Origin: Microbacterium esteraromaticum
GTDB lineage: Bacteria > Actinomycetota > Actinomycetes > Actinomycetales > Microbacteriaceae
Direction of reading: 5' to 3'
Assembly (NCBI RefSeq): GCF_016907315.1
Contig: NZ_JAFBBS010000001.1
Location: forward strand, 1,364,001-1,428,000
DNA: 64,000 bases
A model generated the notes under the pieces. The model was not told the DNA's origin. It saw only the letters and a list, made by a program, of their open reading frames with translations, and made no database searches. The translations under genes were made by a program, and so were the position numbers. Positions 53,478 to 61,907 of this stretch are shown here, piece by piece. Position 1 is the stretch's first letter, and each line of letters starts with the position of its first letter.

Positions 53478-54361
53478 GCCGGCACCTTCGCCTTCTTCTC
53501 GCGGTTCATCAGGGCGATCGCGACCAGCGGGATCAGCGTCAGCAGGAACAGGGCGACGCTGATCGCGGCGGCGTAGCCGAGGTTGCCGTTCAGGCCCGAG
53601 CCGACCTGGCGGATCAGCATGACGATCGACATGTTGTAGCCGCCGGGGCCTCCCGTGCCGTTCGAGAGCACGTCGAGCTCGGTGAACACGCGCATCGCCG
53701 AGACGGCGACGAGCACCGAGATCAGCAGCATCGCGCCCCGCACGCTCGGGATGGTGACGCTGACGAAGCGGCGGAAGCTGCCGGCCCCGTCGAGCATGGC
53801 CGCCTCGTGCAGATCCTTGCCGACGTTGCCGAGCGCGGCGAGGTACACGACCATGTAGTAGCCGAGGCCCTTCCATACGGTGAGCAGGATCGAGACGCCG
53901 AGCATCCACCACCGGTCGACCAGGAAGGCGACGGGCTGGTCTGTGACGCCCATCCACTGCAGGCCCTCGTTGATGATGCCGCGGCTGTCGAACAGCCACC
54001 CCCAGATGAGCGCGACGACCACGACCGAAGCGATCACCGGGAAGTAGTACGTCGTGCGGAAGAGCGCGATCCCGGGGATGTTCTTCTCGACCAGCAGGGC
54101 GAGCAGCAGCGGCAGGATCGTCAGCAGCGGCACGCAGACGACCACGTAGATGAGGCACGTGACCAGCGCGTAGCGGAACTGCTCGTCGGTCAGCAGGCGC
54201 TCGTAGTGCTCGAACCCCACCGGCTGCACGGGTTGCAGGGGCCGCGCGTCGGTGAAGCTGAGCACGACCGTGTTGAGGAACGGCCAGAGCGAGAACACCA
54301 GCACCCAGATGACGGCGGGCGCCAGGAGCAGCCAGGGTGTGAACCACCTGTGCGACTTCAT
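53474..54361 (-). CDS. ABC sugar transporter permease, MalF-like
   Basis: The 295-residue protein has six membrane segments, with the first near residues 10-32 (WLLLAPAVIWVLVFSLWPFL). The EAA loop is EAAMLDGAGSFRRFVSVTIPSVRG. It pairs with the next permease, whose start overlaps its stop. A 78-base gap separates it from the binding-protein gene. Confidence 0.9.
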   Translation of the reverse strand: MKSHRWFTPWLLLAPAVIWVLVFSLWPFLNTVVLSFTDARPLQPVQPVGFEHYERLLTDEQFRYALVTCLIYVVVCVPLLTILPLLLALLVEKNIPGIALFRTTYYFPVIASVVVVALIWGWLFDSRGIINEGLQWMGVTDQPVAFLVDRWWMLGVSILLTVWKGLGYYMVVYLAALGNVGKDLHEAAMLDGAGSFRRFVSVTIPSVRGAMLLISVLVAVSAMRVFTELDVLSNGTGGPGGYNMSIVMLIRQVGSGLNGNLGYAAAISVALFLLTLIPLVAIALMNREKKAKVPA

Positions 54362-54439
54362 GTGTGCTGCCTTTCGTCGGTGCGTATGCCGGGTGCTGGT
54401 GTTCTGCGCTTGTGTCGGTCGTCGATCAGACGCGGTGCG

Positions 54440-55738
54440 TCACTGATCGATGCGGTTGTCGTTGGCGTACTTGACGATCTTGTCGAGCGTCTCCTTGGCC
54501 GGAGCGTCGCCGCGGATCGCGAGCGCCATCTGCTGGTTGAGGTAGTCGGTCATGCCGCCGGTCCACTGGAACGGCGTCGCCTCGGCGTTCGGGATCGCGT
54601 CGAACATGACCTTCATCGCCTGCGCCTGCGCCGGGTCGAGGTCACCCTCGACGGCGCTGACGACCTCATCGGCGCCCTCTGCAGTGCCGGGTGCGAAGCC
54701 GACCGCGATCTTCACGAACTCGACCTGGTTCTTCTGGTTGGTGACGAACTCGGCGAACGCGAGAGCGGCGGCCTTGTTGTCGGAGTCGGCGGCGACGTTC
54801 ACGCCCTGCACGAACAGCGGCGGGATGCCGGGGCGCGGCGTCGCGACAGTGGTCTCGAGCAGCGACGGAGCCTTGGTGCGCAGGTCGCCGGCGAAACCAG
54901 AGCCTCCGGTCGAGTACGCGACCTTCTCCTGCAGGTACATCTCGGCGTTGCCGCCGTAGCTGCCGGTCAGCGACTCGGGCGGCATGGCACCGGCCTTGTA
55001 CGCGTCGGCGTACTGCTGCACGATCTCGACCGCCTCGGGGGTGTTGAAGATGAACGTGCCGTCGTCGTCCATGATGTCGATGTCGGCAGACACGAAGGTG
55101 TCGAGCCCGGGCATCGACGAGACGAGCTTGACCTTGCCATTCGAGTCGGCGGCGACCTTCTTGGCGAGCTCGAGCCATGCGTCGGTCGAGGTGGGCAGAT
55201 CGGCTTCCTTCACTCCGACCTCGCCGAGCTGCTTCATGTTCCACCACGACTCATCGCTGCCGAGGTACCAGGGCAGGCCGTAGGTGCCGTCGACGCCGGT
55301 GAAGTTGCTGTACGCGTCCCAGCCACCCTCGTTGTACTTGTCTTCGAGCTCGGGATCGGCCTCGTCGAGGTCGAGCAGCTTGCCGGCCTTGACCAGCGGG
55401 AACGCGATGTCGGGCGGCAGGTTGAGCACGTCGGGCAGCGTGTTCGAGTTCGCCTGGCTGAGGATCTTGTCCTGATAGCCGTCGCCGGGCTGGTCGAGCC
55501 ACTCGACCTTGACCTTGGGGTGCTCCTTCTCGAAGTCCTTGATCAGCGCCTCGAAGTACGGCGTGAACTTCTCGTTCTTCAGCGACCAGGTCTGGAACTG
55601 GATCTCGCCGCTCAGCTCGCCCTTCGTGTCGACCGCTCCGCCGTCTCCTGGTGCGGGAGCGGCGCCGCCCGTGCAGCCCGCGAGGGCCAGCGCGGTCACC
55701 GCGGCGAGTCCGGTAGCGAGAGTCGTTCTGATCCTCAT
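54440..55738 (-). CDS. Extracellular sugar-binding lipoprotein of ABC importer
   Basis: The ATG at 55738 follows Shine-Dalgarno AAGGAG and gives 432 residues. The lipoprotein signal ends at LALAGC with C22. The mature part is a family 1 solute-binding protein with aromatic residues ([20 protein letters not shown]) suited to stacking on sugar rings. It is the first gene of the minus-strand part of the N-glycan operon, 56 bases from a predicted LacI operator. The likely ligand is a high-mannose oligosaccharide released by the GH18 enzyme. Confidence 0.9.
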   Translation of the reverse strand: MRIRTTLATGLAAVTALALAGCTGGAAPAPGDGGAVDTKGELSGEIQFQTWSLKNEKFTPYFEALIKDFEKEHPKVKVEWLDQPGDGYQDKILSQANSNTLPDVLNLPPDIAFPLVKAGKLLDLDEADPELEDKYNEGGWDAYSNFTGVDGTYGLPWYLGSDESWWNMKQLGEVGVKEADLPTSTDAWLELAKKVAADSNGKVKLVSSMPGLDTFVSADIDIMDDDGTFIFNTPEAVEIVQQYADAYKAGAMPPESLTGSYGGNAEMYLQEKVAYSTGGSGFAGDLRTKAPSLLETTVATPRPGIPPLFVQGVNVAADSDNKAAALAFAEFVTNQKNQVEFVKIAVGFAPGTAEGADEVVSAVEGDLDPAQAQAMKVMFDAIPNAEATPFQWTGGMTDYLNQQMALAIRGDAPAKETLDKIVKYANDNRIDQ

Positions 55739-55793
55739 GGACGTTCTCCTTCGAAGTGGTCCGGGATGTTCGCCCCTTCGGGTGGCATCCTCA

Positions 55794-55809
55794 ACTAAAC
55801 CGTTATAGT
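55794..55809. promoter_or_regulatory. Predicted LacI operator (site 1)
   Basis: ACTAAACCGTTATAGT is a 16-bp near-palindrome with the central CG typical of LacI-family sites, with six of eight half-site positions matching. It overlaps a TATAGT -10-like box for the rightward GH5-like gene and lies in the divergent promoter region with the binding-protein gene. It matches site 2 at 13 of 16 positions. Confidence 0.7.
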
Positions 55810-55878
55810 GTCCATAGCATTGCACATGACGGGCGCCCCGTCCAGCGAGACCGTGATCCATCCAACGAAAGGACAGCG

Positions 55879-57177
55879 ATGTCCGCGCCATCCCCCGCCG
55901 CGCCCCTTCGCTTCGGCGCGAACTACACGCCGTCGACGAACTGGATGCATTCCTGGCTCTCGCTGAACCTCGACGACGTGCGTCGCGACTTCGACGGGCT
56001 CGCCCGCCTCGGGCTCGACCACGTGCGCATCTTCCCGCTCTGGACGGTGCTGCAGCCCAACCGCTCGCTGATCCGCGCCGAGGCCGTCGCCGACGTGCGC
56101 GCGGTCGTCGATGCGGGGGCCGAGTTCGGTCTCGATGTGAGCGTCGACGTCATCCAGGGACACCTGTCGAGCTTCGACTTCATCCCCTCGTGGCTCTACA
56201 CGTGGCACGACAAGAACATGTTCACGCACCCCGACGCGCTCAGCGGCCAGGTGGCGCTGGTCGAGCGTCTGGGCGAGGCGCTCGACGGGGCGAAGAACTT
56301 CCTCGGGTTCACGACGGGCAACGAGACCAACCAGTTCTCGGCATCCGTGCATCCCTCCCCGTGGCCGGTGACGACCGCCGAGGCGGCGAACTGGATCACC
56401 ACCCTCCTCGATGCGGCCGACCGCACCGCCCCCGGCCGCGAGCACGTGCACAGCGAGTACGACGCCGCCTGGTACCTCGACGGCCACGGCTTCACCCCGG
56501 CCCTCGCCGCGCGCCTGGGCGCGATGACGACCGTGCACTCGTGGATCTTCAACGGCACCGCGCAGCGCTATGGCGGCAGATCACAGGCATCCGACCGCCA
56601 TGCCGAGTACATGATCGAGGTGTCGCGCGCGTTCGCGACCGACCCTCACCGCAGCACCTGGCTGCAGGAGGTCGGCGCCCCGTCGAACTGCCTCGCCGAC
56701 GACGAGACGCCCGGGTTCCTCGAAGCGACCGTGCGCAACGCCGCCCGCACCGAGAACCTGTGGGGCGTCACCTGGTGGTGCTCGCACGACGTCAGCCGCA
56801 GCCTCGTCGACTTCCCCGAGCTGGAGTACTCGCTCGGCCTGATCGACCAGTCGGGCGCAGCCAAGCCCATCGGCCGGCGATACGCCGAGATCATCCCCGA
56901 GCTGCGCGAGCGCGGCCCCCACGTGCCTCGATCGGTGGGGATCGTGATCGAGGTCGACGCCGACGACACTCCCGTCAGCCGCGGAGCTCTCGCACCAGGC
57001 GGACCGATCTTCGCTGCGTGGGTGCAGGCGTGCGAGAGCGGGGTGGATGCCGCGTTCGTCACGTCGAGGACCGCGGCGGATGCTGCAGCACTGGCCTCAC
57101 GCGGGATCACGGAGCTCGTGCATCCCGACCTGTCGAAGCCCGTCGCAACCTACTCGTCGAACAACACCGTCGTCTGA
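55879..57177 (+). CDS. GH5-like glycoside hydrolase, candidate core beta-mannosidase
   Basis: The ATG at 55879 has Shine-Dalgarno AAAGGA and gives 432 residues; no signal peptide is present. Clan GH-A marks are the acid/base N148-E149 in [11 protein letters not shown] and the nucleophile E264 in [11 protein letters not shown]. The overall length and sequence recall GH5_18-type enzymes of bifidobacteria that cleave Man-beta-1,4-GlcNAc left from N-glycan cores. This would be the product after alpha-mannosidase action and would complete the pathway with GH20. The subfamily is inferred from memory and context, not from a search. Confidence 0.78.
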   Translation: MSAPSPAAPLRFGANYTPSTNWMHSWLSLNLDDVRRDFDGLARLGLDHVRIFPLWTVLQPNRSLIRAEAVADVRAVVDAGAEFGLDVSVDVIQGHLSSFDFIPSWLYTWHDKNMFTHPDALSGQVALVERLGEALDGAKNFLGFTTGNETNQFSASVHPSPWPVTTAEAANWITTLLDAADRTAPGREHVHSEYDAAWYLDGHGFTPALAARLGAMTTVHSWIFNGTAQRYGGRSQASDRHAEYMIEVSRAFATDPHRSTWLQEVGAPSNCLADDETPGFLEATVRNAARTENLWGVTWWCSHDVSRSLVDFPELEYSLGLIDQSGAAKPIGRRYAEIIPELRERGPHVPRSVGIVIEVDADDTPVSRGALAPGGPIFAAWVQACESGVDAAFVTSRTAADAAALASRGITELVHPDLSKPVATYSSNNTVV

Positions 57178-57193
57178 CGGGCGGGGCGCGCGC

Positions 57194-58219
57194 TCAACCC
57201 TGAGGGCGACCGGTGCTCTCGCGCACCGTCAGCGTCGGCACGGGGCCCATGCGGTCGGGCAGCACCTCGGAGGCGTCGAGCTGCTCGAGCAGGAAGTCGG
57301 CCGCCCGCTCCCCCAGCAGGAACGTGTCTCGCGTGAGACAGGTTATCGAGGGATGCACGAGGCCGGTGACGATCGAGTCGTCGAACGACGCCAGCGACAG
57401 CTCGCCGGGCACCCGCACGCCCATCTCCTGCGTGACCCGGAGGCCTGCGATCGCCATCATGTCGTTGTCGAACACGACGGCGGTGGGCAGCTCGGCCCGG
57501 CTCAGCAGCGAGCGCATGACGGTCGAGACCTGCGAAGGCGAGTAGTCGGTCTCGACGACTTCGCCGCGCACTCCGCGCGCGGACATCGCGTCGAGCACTC
57601 CCCGGCGCAGGCGCACGTGCTCGTGCGCGGCCGCACCGGAGATGTAGACAATGTGCCGATGGCCGAGGCGGGCGAGATACCCGAACACCGTCTCGGCGGC
57701 AGCCGAGTCGTCGAGCCAGAGCGTCGCGTGCTCGCCGTCGGGCGACGGCTGTCCGCCGATGGTGATCGACGGCAGACCCAGCGTGCGCAGCAGTTCGGGG
57801 CGCGGGTCGTCGACGCGCGGATCGAGCACGAGCACGCCGTCGACCTGATTCGCCCTCCGCCACCGGCGGTACGTGTCGAGCTCCTCCTCGAGCGTGGGTA
57901 CGACGACCAGCTGCATACCGATGCGCCGGGCCGCGAGCGACGACTGCACGCCGGCGATGAGATCTGTGAAGAACGCCTCTGTGCCGAGGGTGCGCGCCGG
58001 ACGGTTGACGGCGAAGCCGATGACCCCGGCGTGTGCACCGACGAGGGCGCGCGCAGTCGAGCTCGGGCGCCAGTCGTGCTGGTCGGCGATCGCGAGGATG
58101 CGCTGCCTGGTCTCTTCGCTCACACCCGGACGCCCGTTGAGGGCGAAGGACACCGCGCCAGGAGACACACCCGCCTGCCTCGCGATGTCCGCGATGGTGA
58201 CACGCTTGGACCGTGGCAT
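57194..58219 (-). CDS. LacI family transcriptional regulator
   Basis: The 341-residue protein has the LacI HTH (VTIADIARQAGVSPGAVSFALNGRPGVSEETRQRI) at residues 7-41. A periplasmic-binding-protein-like ligand domain ends GERAADFLLEQLD. TACGGT is placed six bases upstream of the ATG, a leaderless start. It lies between the GH5-like and GH38 genes, and two matching palindromes flank it at 55794 and 58231, so it likely represses the glycan genes and its own synthesis. The inducer may be a mannose-containing sugar. Confidence 0.92.
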   Translation of the reverse strand: MPRSKRVTIADIARQAGVSPGAVSFALNGRPGVSEETRQRILAIADQHDWRPSSTARALVGAHAGVIGFAVNRPARTLGTEAFFTDLIAGVQSSLAARRIGMQLVVVPTLEEELDTYRRWRRANQVDGVLVLDPRVDDPRPELLRTLGLPSITIGGQPSPDGEHATLWLDDSAAAETVFGYLARLGHRHIVYISGAAAHEHVRLRRGVLDAMSARGVRGEVVETDYSPSQVSTVMRSLLSRAELPTAVVFDNDMMAIAGLRVTQEMGVRVPGELSLASFDDSIVTGLVHPSITCLTRDTFLLGERAADFLLEQLDASEVLPDRMGPVPTLTVRESTGRPQG

Positions 58220-58230
58220 AGACTCACCGT

Positions 58231-58246
58231 ACTAGATCGTTTTAGT
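58231..58246. promoter_or_regulatory. Predicted LacI operator (site 2)
   Basis: ACTAGATCGTTTTAGT is a 16-bp near-palindrome with central CG, 11 bases upstream of the LacI start and 65 upstream of the GH38 start. It overlaps the region where both promoters should lie. Together with site 1 it gives the consensus ACTANANCGNTNTAGT. Confidence 0.72.
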
Positions 58247-58311
58247 TGCGATCGTCCCCTGGGCCCCCACGGCCGATCGCCCTCATTCTCCCACCGCGAA
58301 GGAGCGCCCCC

Positions 58312-61287
58312 GTGCACGAAGAGACCTCGCTCACCGTCGGACGCGTGAACCGCGTGCTGCTCGAACGAGTCCGGCCGGCGGTGCACTCCGCTCGCGTGCC
58401 GCTCGAGATCACCGCGCATCAGCTGCCCGGCGAGCCGATCAGCCCGGCCGAGGGCCTCGCCCTCGACTTCCAGCCCTTCGAAGCCGGCACCATGTGGGGC
58501 CCGGCCTGGGGCACCACCTGGTTCCGCCTGCGCGGACAGGTGCCCGCCGAATGGGCCGGCCGCAAGGTCGAGGCGCTGATCGACCTCGGCTTCGACATCA
58601 ACATGACCGGCTTCCAGTGCGAGGCGCTCGCGTACCGCCCCGACGGCACCCCGATCAAGAGCATCAACCCGCGCAATCAGTGGCTTCCGGTCGACGTCGC
58701 ATCCGGCGGAGCCGTCGAGTTCTATCTCGAAGGCGCCTCGAACCCCGTGCTGCTCGACTACCACCCCTTCCTCCCCACGCAGGAGGGCGACATCCGCACC
58801 TCCTCACCCGAGCCGCTGTACCGCGTGCGCCACATGGATCTCGCCGTCTTCGAGCCCGAGGTCTTCGATCTCTCCCTGGACCTCGAGGTGCTCATCGAGC
58901 TGCAGGCCGAGCTGCCCGAGACCAGCCCGCGTCGCATGCGCATCCTGCAGGCGCTCGACAACGCCCTCGATGCCCTCGACCTGCAGCGCATCGTCGAGAC
59001 CGCACCCGACGCCCGTGCCCAGCTGGTCGACGTGCTCGCCTCGCCGGCCGACGCCAGTGCGCACCGCATCGCGGCCATCGGCCACGCGCACATCGACTCG
59101 GCGTGGCTGTGGCCGGTGCGCGAAACGATCCGCAAGGTCGCCCGCACCACCTCATCGATGACCACCCTGATCGACGAGCAGCCCGACTTCCTCTACGGCA
59201 TGTCGAGCGCGCAGCAGTACGCCTGGATCAAGGAGCACCGCCCCGAGGTCTTCGAACGAGTGCGCGATGCCGTCAAGGCAGGCCGGTTCCTGCCGCTCGG
59301 CGGCATGTGGGTCGAGTCCGACACGGTCATGCCCACCGGCGAGTCGCTCGTGCGTCAGTTCTCGCACGGCCAGCGCTTCTTCGAGCGGGAGTTCGGCATC
59401 CGGTCGAAGGGCGTCTGGCTGCCTGACAGCTTCGGCTACTCCCCTGCGCTGCCGCAGCTGATGCGCCGTGCCGGATTCGAGTGGTTCTTCACGCAGAAGA
59501 TCTCGTGGAACCAGCGCAACGTCTTCCCCCACCACAGCTTCCTGTGGGAGGGCATCGACGGCTCGCGCATGTTCACGCACTTCCCGCCGATGGACACCTA
59601 CAACTCGCAGCTGAGCGGCATGGAGGTCGCGAAGGCCTCCCGCCAGTTCAAGGAGAACCGCGTCGCGACCATGTCGATCGCGCCCGTCGGCTGGGGCGAC
59701 GGCGGTGGCGGCACGACCCGCGAGATGACGGGCAAGGCCCAGCGCATGGCGTCGCTCGAGGGTGCAGCGCAGGTCGAGTGGAAGCATCCGGATGCCTTCT
59801 TCGACGACGCCAAGGCCGAGTTGACCGACCCGGCCGTCTGGGTCGGCGAGCTGTACCTCGAGCTGCACCGCGGCACGCTCACCAGCCAGCACGCGACCAA
59901 GGCGCTGCACCGCTGGGCCGAGCAGGCGCTGATCGAGGCCGAGCTGTGGGCGGCGACGGCCGCCGTGCAGCTCGGCGCCGAGTACCCGCACGACGAGCTC
60001 GACCGGCTGTGGCAGCTCGTGCTGCTGCACGAGTTCCACGACATCCTGCCCGGAACGTCGATCGCGTGGGTGCATCGCGAGGCGGTCGAGGTGCTGTCGG
60101 GTGTGCTGGCGGATGCCCGCGACCTGGCATCCATGGCACGCGCGGCACTTGCCGGCGACGGAGAGCGCGAGCTGGTGTTCGACCGGATGACAGCGGGCGC
60201 ATCGGCCGCTGTCGCGGCGGGCGCATCGGCGACCCTCTCGGACGGCGAGAACGGCTCGTTCGTGCTGTCGAACGACCTCGTCACCGTCACCGTGTCGGCC
60301 GAGGGACTGATCACCTCGGCCGTCGACGAGGCCACCGGCCGCGAGACGATTCCGGCGGGCAAGCCGGCGAACCTGTTCCAGCTGCACCAGGACTTCCCGA
60401 ACATGTGGGATGCGTGGGACATCGACCGGTACTACAAGAACCGCGTCGACGATCTCACGGCGGTCTCGTCGATCGAGGCGTCGATGGTCGACGGCGCCGC
60501 CGTCGTGGTCGTGAAGCGCCAGTTCTCGGCATCCGCTCTCACGCAGACGATCAGCCTGTGCCCGGGCTCCCGCACGGTCTCGCTGCGCAACGACATCGAC
60601 TGGCATGAGACCGAGAAGCTGCTCAAGCTCGCCTTCCCGCTCGACATCTTCGCGCGGGAGACGCTGGCCGAGACGCAGTTCGGCTTCCAGCGACGCGTCA
60701 CGCACGTGAACACGAGCTGGGAGGCGGCGAAGTTCGAGACCTCGATGCACCGCTTCGTGCTCGCGCAGGAAGACGACGGCTTCGGCGCCGCGCTCATCAA
60801 CGACTCGATCTACGGTTACGACACCTCGCGTGATGTCGACGGCGACGACGTCACGACGACCGTGCGCCTGTCGCTGCTGCGCGCCCCCCGGTTCCCCGAT
60901 CCCGACACCGACCACGGCCGTCACCAGATCGAGGTCGGACTGGTGGTCGGAGCGGATGCCGAGATCGCGACGGCAGAGGGCATCCGTCTCAACGCTCCGG
61001 CGACCGTCGTGCGCGGCGGTCAGGACGTGCAGCCGCTCGTCTCCGTCAGCGGCAAGGGCATCGTGCTCTCGTCGGTGAAGCTGGCCGACGACCGCTCGGG
61101 CGACGTGATCGTGCGCGTCTACGAGGCGCTGGGCCGTCGCACGACCGGGTCGCTGACCGTCGGGTTCCCGCACTCCGAGATCCGCGAGGTCTCGCTGATC
61201 GAAGACGAGCTCGACGACGCCCGCACGGGTGGCGAACTCGTGCTCAAGCCCTTCGAGGTGCGCACCCTGCGCATCGCGCGCTCCTGA
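58312..61287 (+). CDS. Alpha-mannosidase (GH38)
   Basis: The GTG at 58312 has Shine-Dalgarno GAAGGAG and gives 991 residues. The GH38 zinc ligands are in GHAHIDSAWLW (H260, D262) and HEFHDILPGTS, and the nucleophile D372 is in VWLPDSFGYSPALPQ. The C-terminal beta domains are full length. There is no signal peptide, so it works inside the cell on imported oligomannose, cleaving alpha-1,2, 1,3 or 1,6 links. It is transcribed divergently from the LacI gene under operator site 2. Confidence 0.94.
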   Translation: MHEETSLTVGRVNRVLLERVRPAVHSARVPLEITAHQLPGEPISPAEGLALDFQPFEAGTMWGPAWGTTWFRLRGQVPAEWAGRKVEALIDLGFDINMTGFQCEALAYRPDGTPIKSINPRNQWLPVDVASGGAVEFYLEGASNPVLLDYHPFLPTQEGDIRTSSPEPLYRVRHMDLAVFEPEVFDLSLDLEVLIELQAELPETSPRRMRILQALDNALDALDLQRIVETAPDARAQLVDVLASPADASAHRIAAIGHAHIDSAWLWPVRETIRKVARTTSSMTTLIDEQPDFLYGMSSAQQYAWIKEHRPEVFERVRDAVKAGRFLPLGGMWVESDTVMPTGESLVRQFSHGQRFFEREFGIRSKGVWLPDSFGYSPALPQLMRRAGFEWFFTQKISWNQRNVFPHHSFLWEGIDGSRMFTHFPPMDTYNSQLSGMEVAKASRQFKENRVATMSIAPVGWGDGGGGTTREMTGKAQRMASLEGAAQVEWKHPDAFFDDAKAELTDPAVWVGELYLELHRGTLTSQHATKALHRWAEQALIEAELWAATAAVQLGAEYPHDELDRLWQLVLLHEFHDILPGTSIAWVHREAVEVLSGVLADARDLASMARAALAGDGERELVFDRMTAGASAAVAAGASATLSDGENGSFVLSNDLVTVTVSAEGLITSAVDEATGRETIPAGKPANLFQLHQDFPNMWDAWDIDRYYKNRVDDLTAVSSIEASMVDGAAVVVVKRQFSASALTQTISLCPGSRTVSLRNDIDWHETEKLLKLAFPLDIFARETLAETQFGFQRRVTHVNTSWEAAKFETSMHRFVLAQEDDGFGAALINDSIYGYDTSRDVDGDDVTTTVRLSLLRAPRFPDPDTDHGRHQIEVGLVVGADAEIATAEGIRLNAPATVVRGGQDVQPLVSVSGKGIVLSSVKLADDRSGDVIVRVYEALGRRTTGSLTVGFPHSEIREVSLIEDELDDARTGGELVLKPFEVRTLRIARS

Positions 61288-61300
61288 GCCGGGGCGGTTC

Positions 61301-61376
61301 GTCGCCGCCCCTGCTGAGCGTCGCCGCCCCTGCTGAATCGCGTGATTCGGCAGGGGCGGCGGCGTTTCACAGGGGC
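61301..61376. repeat. Double-arm hairpin element with ATCGCGTGATTC core (copy 2)
   Basis: GTCGCCGCCCCTGCTGA occurs at 61301-61317 and 61320-61336, followed by ATCGCGTGATTC at 61337-61348. A complementary right arm (about 61350-61363) and a trailing CAGGGGCGA segment follow. The layout duplicates the element at 14868-14952 while the arm sequence differs, with matching changes on both sides of the stem. It follows the GH38 stop by 13 bases. Confidence 0.7.
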
Positions 61377-61520
61377 GAGGTCAGGTGGTCGCGGCGACAG
61401 AGTCGGGGATTAACGCGCTGCAAAGATTCTCTGTTCTTTCGTGCATGTTCGGCCGCAAGAGTGGGAATCGATGTCGGATGCTGGATTCAACCCCCAGACA
61501 TCCGCGCGAAGGAGCCTCAC

Positions 61521-61625
61521 ATGGACCGCGAGAACGACATCATCGACACCGACGCCCTGCTGCACATCGGCCGCCCGTACTGGTTCGACCGTCACCCGTC
61601 GCAGGCCGAAGGCGAAGACTTCTGA
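61521..61625 (+). CDS. Small 34-residue protein gene with strong Shine-Dalgarno
   Basis: The ATG at 61521 is preceded by GAAGGAG at 61508-61514 with a six-base spacer, and the frame ends TGA at 61623-61625. The predicted peptide begins MDRENDIIDTDALLHIGRPY and ends EGEDF. It is acidic overall, with one Trp and two His, and has no signal peptide or membrane segment. A hairpin terminator follows 17 bases after the stop. I do not recognise a family. A free-standing small protein or a RiPP-type precursor are both open. Confidence 0.6.
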   Translation: MDRENDIIDTDALLHIGRPYWFDRHPSQAEGEDF

Positions 61626-61641
61626 TCACACGCTGATCTGG

Positions 61642-61684
61642 CGGACGGGCCCCTCAGGATCATGGCGATCCGGAGGGGTCCGTT
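61642..61684 (+). terminator. Terminator hairpin of the small gene
   Basis: Arms around ACGGGCCCCTCAGGATC (61645-61661) and GATCCGGAGGGGTCCGT (61667-61683) pair at 15 of 17 positions, with one G-U and one mismatch, followed by a short TTT. Confidence 0.65.
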
Positions 61685-61694
61685 TGCGTCCGGC

Positions 61695-61890
61695 GTCGGA
61701 TTTCTCGGACCATTCGGTTCGCACACGGCGCGGCGGATGCTGACACGCCGCAGCACGGGCATCCGGCCCGGAGTTCCGACCGGCGCCCCCGGCGCGCGCC
61801 CGGGTCGGAAGCCTCGGACCGTTCGGCCCCCGCACGGCGCGGCGGATGCTGACACGCCGCGGCACGAGCATCCGGCCCGGCAGTTCCGAC
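61695..61890. repeat. Tandem pair of 87-bp palindromic repeats (copies A and B)
   Basis: Copy A (61695-61780) and copy B (61804-61890) start GTCGGA and end TTCCGAC. Both share GTCGGA..CTCGGACC..TTCGG..GCACGGCGCGGCGGATGCTGACACGCCGC in scattered blocks. They lie between convergent genes, the small 34-codon gene and the membrane-protein gene. The region holds no other coding signal. Confidence 0.85.
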
Positions 61891-61907
61891 CGGCTCGCAT
61901 GCGCGAC

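Noticed and set aside
59152..61173. 673-codon minus-strand open frame opposite GH38
   Set aside because: The GH38 catalytic motifs are on the plus strand; the antisense protein has no recognisable domain.
61626..61890. Arg/Pro-rich open frames across the 87-bp repeats (for example near 61662-62405)
   Set aside because: They lie in palindromic repeats, several frames are open at once owing to GC content, and no start signals exist.
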